From positions 1 to 18,935 of the forward strand of contig CAMXTM010000007.1 of the NCBI GenBank assembly GCA_947246775.1: a DNA stretch of 18,935 bases, read 5' to 3'. The notes under the pieces were generated by a model. That model had not been told where the DNA came from. It searched no databases and was given only the letters and a program-made list of their open reading frames with translations. Positions 14,709-18,935 of the stretch are shown in pieces; position 1 is the stretch's first letter, and each line of letters begins with the position of its first letter. The stretch comes from an uncultured Clostridium sp. GTDB lineage: Bacteria; Bacillota; Clostridia; Lachnospirales; Anaerotignaceae. A program made the position numbers and the translations under genes.

Positions 14709-14814
14709 ATATGAAAAACCGTTCGTATATTTGACAATCAAGTTTTTCCTGCGTTACTTTGTAACGCTAGGTCAAAACTTTTATAAGCGTCAAATATACT
14801 CACTAAAGAGGTGA
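14709..14814 (+). repeat. Structured intergenic repeat, copy B (spoIIIAF-spoIIIAG)
   Basis: Same 106-nt element as 12520-12625, shifted by exactly 2189 bp. Stems: P1 14725-14735 with 14789-14799, P2 14740-14746 with 14774-14780, P3 14751-14757 with 14761-14767. P1 and P3 are fully Watson-Crick here. The 11 differences from copy A are all transitions. Six are at paired positions and keep pairing: four turn G-T into G-C, and two form a C-G to T-A swap in P2. The right end TCACTAAAGAGGTGA provides the ribosome site of spoIIIAG. I looked for target-site duplications and found none convincing. Confidence 0.9.
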
Positions 14815-14822
14815 TTTTTACA

Positions 14823-15392
14823 TTGGATAAAAAGAATTGGGCAAAAGAGTTATTTCGTCCAGAAAATAAAAAAGCACGAATGAATTTGTTTACAGCGTTT
14901 TTGGTAGGAGTATTGCTTTTATTGATGAATCAATTTTTTTTTAATAAACCAGAGGCAGAAATAGATGTAATACCACAAATTGAGGAACAAATGGAGCAAA
15001 AAGAAAGTAGTATAGAAAAAGAAATAGAAAAAAGATTAGAAAGTGTTTTTTCAAATATGAATGGAGTGGGGCAAGTAAAAGTAATGGTAACAATGAAAAA
15101 TACAAAAGCATCTATATTAGCGAAAGAAGAAAGGAAAGAATATGAAATTACAGAAGATGGAGAAAAAAAGAGAACACAAACACAAAAAGAAGAAAATACA
15201 GTTGTAATGTCTGAAGATAATAGAGGAACAAGAACACCAGTAGTTGTACAAGAAACCATGCCAGAAATAGAGGGAATTGTAATTGTGGCAGAGGGGGGAG
15301 ATGATGCAGTTGTAGTACAAATGTTATCAGAGGCATCGCAAGCCCTTTTTAATGTACCAGCACATAAAGTAGCAGTATTAAAAATGAAATAA
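14823..15392 (+). CDS. spoIIIAG: Stage III sporulation protein AG
   Basis: SpoIIIAG forms the large ring of the feeding-tube channel in the space between the two membranes. It has an N-terminal cytoplasmic tail, one membrane span (~22-42, NLFTAFLVGVLLLLMNQFFF) and a secreted ring-building domain with GVGQVKVMVTMKNTKASILAKE and PEIEGIVIVAEGGDDAVVVQML. The acidic/basic linker RTQTQKEENTVV sits within it. I choose TTG at 14823 (about 189 residues). The in-frame GTG at 14811 is part of the AAAGAGGTGA ribosome site, and TTG lies 8 nt after that site. The ribosome site belongs to repeat copy B. A non-ATG start could lower expression. spoIIIAH follows 13 bp later with a strong SD. Confidence 0.93.
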   Translation: MDKKNWAKELFRPENKKARMNLFTAFLVGVLLLLMNQFFFNKPEAEIDVIPQIEEQMEQKESSIEKEIEKRLESVFSNMNGVGQVKVMVTMKNTKASILAKEERKEYEITEDGEKKRTQTQKEENTVVMSEDNRGTRTPVVVQETMPEIEGIVIVAEGGDDAVVVQMLSEASQALFNVPAHKVAVLKMK

Positions 15393-15405
15393 GGAGGAAA
15401 AAAAT

Positions 15406-16086
15406 ATGTTTGTAGTAAAAAGGAATCAAGTAATTGTAACAGCGTTGGCTGTTATGGTAGCAGTAGCAGGGTATTTGAATTTTACAGAAAGTAGAGCAAG
15501 TGAGGGAACAAAGACAGCTATGTCATTAAATGAGGAGGGTGATGCAGTCGCTTTGCTAGATGATTTTTCTGTATTACCAGATACAGACCCTAATGAGATG
15601 GCAGAGGGAAGTATGGAAGATTTAGACCCAATTACAGCAGAGGTAAATATAGCAGAGGCATCTACTACAACAGGAGATGGAGCGGCTGTGTTTGTAAATG
15701 CAGAAGAAAATGCAGGGGTAGTAGAATCATCTACATTTTTTGCGGAAGCAAAATTAGATAGAGAACAAGCGAGAGCAAAACAAAAAGATATGTTAACAGA
15801 AATGATGAATAATGAGAGTGTAGATGGAGAACAAAAGGCAGCTTGTGCCGATAATATGTTAGAGCTGCAAAAAAGAATAGAAAAAGAAACAGCAGCAGAA
15901 GCCATGATAGAATCAAAAGGATTTAAAGAAGCGTATGTGCGTATTGATGATGAAACAGTAGATGTTGTAGTAGATAAAGAGGAATTAACAGATGCAGAAG
16001 TAGCACAAATTGAGGATATTGTAAAGAGAAAAACAGGATTTGAAGCGGACAAAATAAGAATTAGCCCATTAAAGAAAACAAAATAA
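15406..16086 (+). CDS. spoIIIAH: Stage III sporulation protein AH
   Basis: SpoIIIAH spans the mother-cell membrane and, in sporulating Firmicutes, binds a forespore protein (SpoIIQ) across the intermembrane space. The 226-residue protein has one membrane span (~8-26, QVIVTALAVMVAVAGYLNF), a long acidic, Thr/Ala-rich spacer (~35-105) and a C-terminal ring-building domain. Family pattern: STFFAEAKLDREQARAKQKDMLTEMMNN, then a coiled stretch with KRIEKETAAEAMIESKGF and the terminal IEDIVKRKTGFEADKIRISPL. The start ATG has AAGGAGG 7 nt upstream. It ends the operon just before a 17-bp hairpin. Confidence 0.96.
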   Translation: MFVVKRNQVIVTALAVMVAVAGYLNFTESRASEGTKTAMSLNEEGDAVALLDDFSVLPDTDPNEMAEGSMEDLDPITAEVNIAEASTTTGDGAAVFVNAEENAGVVESSTFFAEAKLDREQARAKQKDMLTEMMNNESVDGEQKAACADNMLELQKRIEKETAAEAMIESKGFKEAYVRIDDETVDVVVDKEELTDAEVAQIEDIVKRKTGFEADKIRISPLKKTK

Positions 16087-16094
16087 ATACATAA

Positions 16095-16136
16095 ATAGAA
16101 AAAGATTTTTGTATATACGCAAAAATCTTTTTCTAT
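16095..16136. terminator. Hairpin terminator after spoIIIAH (probably bidirectional)
   Basis: A perfect 17-bp stem pairs 16095-16111 with 16120-16136 around an 8-nt loop. It follows the spoIIIAH stop by 8 bp and precedes the opposing RHH gene stop by 9 bp. The stem itself is A/T rich, with T runs on both strands, so it likely serves both converging transcripts. Confidence 0.85.
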
Positions 16137-16145
16137 ATTGAAATA

Positions 16146-16349
16146 TTATTTTTTTGCACTGAGTTTAATATTAACATCGGGTGGTATAGTATCTTTAATT
16201 TCTCCGTTTGCGCCCTCAAATTTTTTAATATTTTGTCTTACTAAAAAAAGAATATGGCTGTTTATAGAACGTCCCTCATAATCAGCAACAAAATTTAATT
16301 TTTTTAGCATTTCTTCCTCTATACGAATGGAAACACTTTTAACAGCCAT
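16146..16349 (-). CDS. Ribbon-helix-helix (Arc/CopG-like) DNA-binding protein
   Basis: A 67-residue small repressor-type protein. Residues ~1-45 follow the ribbon-helix-helix pattern: a short strand VKSVSIRI (3-10), helix EEEMLKKLNFVADYEG (11-26) and, after GRS, helix INSHILFLVRQNIKKFEG (29-46). The basic-hydrophobic strand would enter the major groove as a dimer. The tail to residue 67 is short and polar. The ATG has GGGGGTGG upstream. The gene faces away from the SLOG-domain gene and shares a 124-bp AT-rich region with it; autoregulation or control of that neighbour is possible. No toxin partner is seen, so an antitoxin role is not supported. It converges on spoIIIAH. Confidence 0.8.
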   Translation of the reverse strand: MAVKSVSIRIEEEMLKKLNFVADYEGRSINSHILFLVRQNIKKFEGANGEIKDTIPPDVNIKLSAKK

Positions 16350-16413
16350 AGAACCACCCCCAAAAAATAAATATATAGTATATTTATTATATAGCTGTTA
16401 TACACTTTGATGT

Positions 16414-16442
16414 TTGAAATAGATATATAATAAATACATTAT
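16414..16442 (+). promoter_or_regulatory. Candidate promoter for the SLOG-domain gene
   Basis: TTGAAA (16414-16419) and CATTAT (16437-16442) are 17 bp apart; both match sigma-A hexamers at 4 to 5 of 6 positions. The start codon at 16474 would follow a leader of about 25 nt with the AAAAGGGGG ribosome site. The surrounding 16350-16473 region is very AT rich and also faces the RHH gene. Confidence 0.4.
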
Positions 16443-16473
16443 GATGTTAAAAAATTGAAAAAAAGGGGGAATA

Positions 16474-16827
16474 ATGATGAAAATTGCTGTAATCGGTTCA
16501 AGAGGGTTGCATATTGATAATTTGGGAGACTATATACCAGAAGAGGTAACTGAGATTGTATCAGGGGGAGCAAAAGGAATAGATAGTTGTGCTAGAGAGT
16601 ATGCTGAAGCACATCATATAAAATTGACTGAATACTTGCCAGAATATAAAAAATATGGGCGATATGCTCCACTAAAGAGAAATCTTGCGATTATTAAGAA
16701 TGTTGATGTCGTTTTGGCATTTTGGGACGGGAGTTCAAAAGGAACGAAATTTGTAATTGATAATTGTAAAAAGAATAATGTAACAGTTGTTGTTACGATA
16801 ATAGAGGGTCAGCAATTTATTCACTAA
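16474..16827 (+). CDS. SLOG-superfamily protein, DUF2493/YspA-like
   Basis: A 117-residue single-domain Rossmann-like protein of the SLOG superfamily, whose members bind nucleotides or nucleotide-derived ligands. Motifs: IAVIGSRG (4-11), SGGAKGIDSCAREYA (30-44), a KRNLAII segment (68-74) and WDGSSKGTKFVID (84-96), with G86, K89, G90 and T91 in the glycine-rich phosphate loop. The order and length agree with the small DUF2493/YspA-like or cpYpsA-like branch. Function is not established; some SLOG members are linked to conflict or signalling systems. Start: the first of two tandem ATGs, after AAAAGGGGG. The RHH repressor gene is divergent upstream. The nearest gene downstream is the MPN-LysM gene, 224 bp away. 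Confidence 0.85.
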   Translation: MMKIAVIGSRGLHIDNLGDYIPEEVTEIVSGGAKGIDSCAREYAEAHHIKLTEYLPEYKKYGRYAPLKRNLAIIKNVDVVLAFWDGSSKGTKFVIDNCKKNNVTVVVTIIEGQQFIH

Positions 16828-17051
16828 AAAAAGGGTAGAATAGGTTGCTGATTTTCGGTTAAATATGAGAAAAAGGCATAAAAATAATCGTAAATGATGT
16901 TAAGTATAAAAAAGGGAGAGAATAAAAGAGCGAAAAAGGGGATATTTTTGTATAAAAAATAGTGAAAAAGGGGACAAGTTTTGACAAATTTCTTGTACAA
17001 GCCATGATATATTGTGTATATCCTAAATTGTAGCAAGGAGGTAACAAAAAA
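16828..17051 (+). promoter_or_regulatory. Upstream region of the MPN-LysM gene, with promoter-like and palindromic sequences
   Basis: This 224-bp gap contains no gene. It holds TTGACA (16981-16986) with a weak TGATAT-type -10 at 17005-17010 (18 bp spacing), a 10-bp palindrome CTTGTACAAG (16992-17001), and an inverted repeat GATATA/TATATC (17006-17011 and 17017-17022). It also has a direct repeat GAAAAAGGGGA at 16932-16942 and 16964-16974. The palindromes overlap the presumed promoter, so a repressor could bind there. An AAGGAGG ribosome site lies at its end. Confidence 0.45.
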
Positions 17052-18299
17052 ATGCAGTTTCTTTTTAATGATGACAGCAATTTATATAGTGCTGTTGGAG
17101 AGGAGGAGGAGATAACTCTGCCCTCTAATATAAAGCAGATAGGTTCTATTGAAGATGATATTAAAATATATGTAGAAGATTATGTGCATACATATTTGTA
17201 TCAGTATGCTAGGAGTGGGGGAAATAAGGAAAAGCTAGCGGCTTTGGCAGGGCGGTGTATTGTAGTAGAGGGGAAACAAGCAATTATTATTAGTGGAGCG
17301 ATACAAGCGAAAGATACGAAACAGCAAAAAGGGGCAGAAAGTTTTACAGAAGATACATGGCGATATATCAATGGACAAATGGAGGTATATTTTAAGGGAA
17401 TGAGCTTGGTAGGGTGGGTGCATACACAACCTGGCTTTGGGACATTTTTGATGGCAAAAGATGAGATATTTCATAAAGAGAATTTTAAAGAACCGTGGCA
17501 GGTATTGTTTGTCATAGATTCATTGGACAAGCTGGATACCTTTTTTATACATAATGTAGAAAGAACAGGATTAAGACCTGCAAAAGGATATTTTATTTAT
17601 TATGATAAGAACCAAGAGATGCAGGAGTATATGTTGGATAATAGTTTAGTGCGACCACGGTTGGAGAAACAAGATAGTAATGACAAAATAGAGGAAGGAG
17701 AGGATAAAGAGAGAGAGAAGAAACGCCCTACAGCAGAGGAGAGAATAGATGCTGCGAAAGATATAAGGAGAGTATTAAAAAAGAGGGCGAAAGAAGCAGA
17801 AGAAGAGAACCGCAGTAGATTAACCATGTTGGCTGGTGTTAGTAGTATATTGTGTATAGCTTGTTTGTTTATGGGAGTTAGTTTACTAAATAATATCAGT
17901 AGAGTTAGGAAGCTGGAAACGGAGATAGCGACAGTGCAAAATTCGTATTATGCGATGGCAGAGCAGTTGGAAGAAGCGCAAACGCAAATGGTATTTGCGG
18001 CACAAAAAGCGGAACAAGAACAGCAGGAGCGACTGAAAAAAGAGGCAGAGGAGAGAGCTGAGCGACAAAGGCAAGAAGAAGAAAGAAAAGCCGTAGAGGA
18101 AGCAAAAAAGAAAGCGGAAGAAGAAGAAAAGAATAAGATACTTGCTACATATGTTGTAGAAGCGGGGGACAGCCTTGGGTATATTAGTAATAAATTTTAT
18201 GGAACAAGTGATGGTATAAAAGACATTATGTCAGCGAATAGTATAAATGATAGGAATAAGATTATCTGCGGGCAAACACTGATGATACCAGTAAGGTAA
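17052..18299 (+). CDS. MPN/JAB-like domain, transmembrane, coiled-coil and LysM protein
   Basis: A 415-residue multi-domain protein. Residues ~35-190 resemble a JAMM/MPN (JAB) domain: VVEGKQAIIISGAI (71-84, E73) and GWVHTQPGFGTFLMAKD (121-137). The metal motif is altered: a JAMM site has HxH with Asp about ten residues later, whereas here H124-T-Q126, with D137 present. Loss of the second His suggests an inactive, MPN-minus-type fold. Next come a charged linker (~205-255, EEGEDKEREKKRPTAEE), one membrane span (~258-280), a coiled coil (~283-365, Q/E/K/A-rich) and a C-terminal LysM domain (~367-415, YVVEAGDSLGYISNKFYG to GQTLMIPVR), which binds peptidoglycan. There is no signal peptide; the N-terminal domain is likely cytoplasmic and LysM extracellular. 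I do not recognise a named gene. ATG after AAGGAGG. Confidence 0.85.
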   Translation: MQFLFNDDSNLYSAVGEEEEITLPSNIKQIGSIEDDIKIYVEDYVHTYLYQYARSGGNKEKLAALAGRCIVVEGKQAIIISGAIQAKDTKQQKGAESFTEDTWRYINGQMEVYFKGMSLVGWVHTQPGFGTFLMAKDEIFHKENFKEPWQVLFVIDSLDKLDTFFIHNVERTGLRPAKGYFIYYDKNQEMQEYMLDNSLVRPRLEKQDSNDKIEEGEDKEREKKRPTAEERIDAAKDIRRVLKKRAKEAEEENRSRLTMLAGVSSILCIACLFMGVSLLNNISRVRKLETEIATVQNSYYAMAEQLEEAQTQMVFAAQKAEQEQQERLKKEAEERAERQRQEEERKAVEEAKKKAEEEEKNKILATYVVEAGDSLGYISNKFYGTSDGIKDIMSANSINDRNKIICGQTLMIPVR

Positions 18300-18307
18300 A
18301 AAAGGTG

Positions 18308-18342
18308 AGAGATAGGAGAAAAGAAGAACTCCTATCTCTTTC
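18308..18342. terminator. Hairpin terminator between the LysM gene and the S24 repressor
   Basis: AGAGATAGGAG (18308-18318) pairs with CTCCTATCTCT (18329-18339), an 11-bp perfect stem with a 10-nt loop. A T-rich tail follows on the plus strand and CACCTTTTTT follows on the minus strand, so it probably serves both converging genes. Confidence 0.85.
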
Positions 18343-18352
18343 TGTGTTGTTG

Positions 18353-18935
18353 TTAAATAGGAACAAATTTAACATGAATCACTTTACCTATAATACGGAC
18401 ACGACTTTGTTCTGCGCCTGAAAAAATATAAGAAGGATAAGAAGGATTTTCTGGTTGTAGAACAAGAATATTTTCTTTTTTAAGGACACGTTTTAAAGTA
18501 GCGGATTCGTTGTCAATAACAACGACAGCGATGTCACCATTTTCTACATCTGGTTGTTTGCGAACTAGGACAAGGTCACCATCATAAATACGAGCATTAA
18601 CCATACTGTTACCTTCCACACGAATATAGATATAATTATAAGCTGGGTTTAGTTCTGAAATATCTATAGATTCGTAACCCTCAATGTGATCTTCAGAGAA
18701 AGAGGGATTGCCAGCATGAACAGAGCCAATAATTGGTAATTTAATAGTATTATTTATTCTGCTTAGAGGGCTGGAGCTTTGAAGATAACCGCAAGAGATA
18801 AGTAATTCTTCATAAGCAACAATAGGGCTGGCAATATTTTGTAATAAACGAGCTGAAGGAGGTCTATCCAACTTCAGGTTAAGATATTTGGAAAGATACG
18901 TGCGGTTAAAGCCAGTAATTTCTGCAAATTCTGTA
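18353..18935 (-). CDS. XRE-type HTH / S24 peptidase (LexA/CI-like) repressor, 5' end missing
   Basis: The frame is open to the window edge, so the start is not visible; about 193 residues are seen. The first visible residues (TEFAEITGFNRTYLSKYLN) form the second half of an XRE helix-turn-helix. A linker leads to an S24 self-cleaving peptidase domain: GSVHAG with the likely cut between A74 and G75 of the visible fragment, catalytic Ser110 in EGNSMVNARIYDGD, and Lys148 in ATLKRVL, 38 residues later, as in LexA-like proteins. This type represses DNA-damage or phage functions and is inactivated by RecA-promoted self-cleavage. The TTG at 18871 is internal, since the frame continues upstream. It could be a chromosomal LexA-like regulator or a phage-type CI. 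No phage genes are in this window. Confidence 0.88.
   Translation of the reverse strand, partial: TEFAEITGFNRTYLSKYLNLKLDRPPSARLLQNIASPIVAYEELLISCGYLQSSSPLSRINNTIKLPIIGSVHAGNPSFSEDHIEGYESIDISELNPAYNYIYIRVEGNSMVNARIYDGDLVLVRKQPDVENGDIAVVVIDNESATLKRVLKKENILVLQPENPSYPSYIFSGAEQSRVRIIGKVIHVKFVPI

Noticed and set aside
14732..14760. A TTGACA in repeat copy B that could be the -35 of an internal spoIIIAG promoter
   Set aside because: No acceptable -10 lies 16-18 bp downstream, copy A has TTGATA instead, and the sequence is explained by stem P1.
15426..16052. A 208-codon minus-strand open frame over spoIIIAH
   Set aside because: Serine/alanine-rich antisense shadow of the Thr/Ala/Glu-rich spoIIIAH frame, with no family resemblance.
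16146..16827. RHH and SLOG genes as a toxin-antitoxin pair
   Set aside because: They are divergent, not an operon, and the SLOG protein lacks features of known toxins.
16809..16851. Inverted repeat TCAGCAA/TTGCTGA after the SLOG gene as a terminator
   Set aside because: Only a 7-bp stem with a 29-nt loop spanning the end of the coding sequence, and only a short T run follows.
18353..18935. Prophage at the right end, suggested by the CI-like repressor
   Set aside because: No integrase, structural gene or attachment site is visible; only one S24 repressor is present, and chromosomal LexA-like genes have the same domains.
1..18935. CRISPR arrays, tRNA or rRNA genes, insertion sequences
   Set aside because: No regularly spaced repeats, cloverleaf or rRNA-like sequence, or transposase coding region was found in my reading.

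Overview
The window looks like chromosomal DNA from an AT-rich, endospore-forming member of the Clostridia, probably close to Lachnospiraceae. Evidence: a complete eight-gene spoIIIA sporulation operon, the 3' end of a Gram-positive-type polC, a class II EPSP synthase, strong AGGAGG-type ribosome sites, and A/T-rich codon choice (frequent ATA for Ile). I cannot assign a genus. I see no tRNA, rRNA, CRISPR array, transposase or prophage block.

Layout. (1) 1-435 (+) is the end of polC, closed by a hairpin terminator that probably also stops the opposing cluster. (2) 475-3943 (-) holds prfC (release factor 3), then a small HEAT-like protein, a COG4186-like metallophosphoesterase and a cysteine-rich protein of unknown function; no terminator is evident after prfC, so they may be co-transcribed. 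(3) 4089-5486 (-) is a secreted protein with a copper-amine-oxidase-N-like domain, with its own promoter and terminator. (4) 5643-9714 (-) is an aromatic amino acid operon, aroF (DAHP synthase) - tyrA (prephenate dehydrogenase with ACT domain) - aroA (EPSP synthase) - SGNH/GDSL esterase. It has a consensus-like promoter whose -35 box lies inside the 3' end of the upstream gene. (5) 9768-10586 (-) is a LytTR-type regulator with a degenerate receiver and an unclear, possibly ATT, start codon. (6) 10814-16086 (+) is spoIIIAA-AB-AC-AD-AE-AF-AG-AH, closed by a 17-bp perfect hairpin. (7) 16146-18935 is accessory-looking: a ribbon-helix-helix repressor (-), a divergent SLOG/DUF2493-like protein (+), an MPN/JAB-like - transmembrane - coiled coil - LysM protein (+), and an XRE/S24 LexA-like repressor (-) cut by the window edge.

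Most notable observation: inside the spoIIIA operon, two 106-bp copies of one element (12520-12625 and 14709-14814) sit between spoIIIAC/AD and between spoIIIAF/AG. They are aligned without gaps and differ at 11 positions, all transitions. The six differences at predicted paired positions all keep pairing: four are G-U to G-C type changes and two form one complete C-G to U-A swap. Each copy ends with the Shine-Dalgarno sequence of the next gene, and the first also supplies the spoIIIAC stop codon. They cut the operon into AA-AB-AC, AD-AE-AF and AG-AH. This could be a structured RNA controlling processing, stability or translation, or a domesticated MITE-like repeat.

How the genes work together: aroF, aroA and tyrA supply the entry step, a middle step and the tyrosine branch of aromatic biosynthesis. 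The spoIIIA products build the mother-cell half of the channel that feeds the forespore after engulfment. The other genes are housekeeping or uncharacterised.
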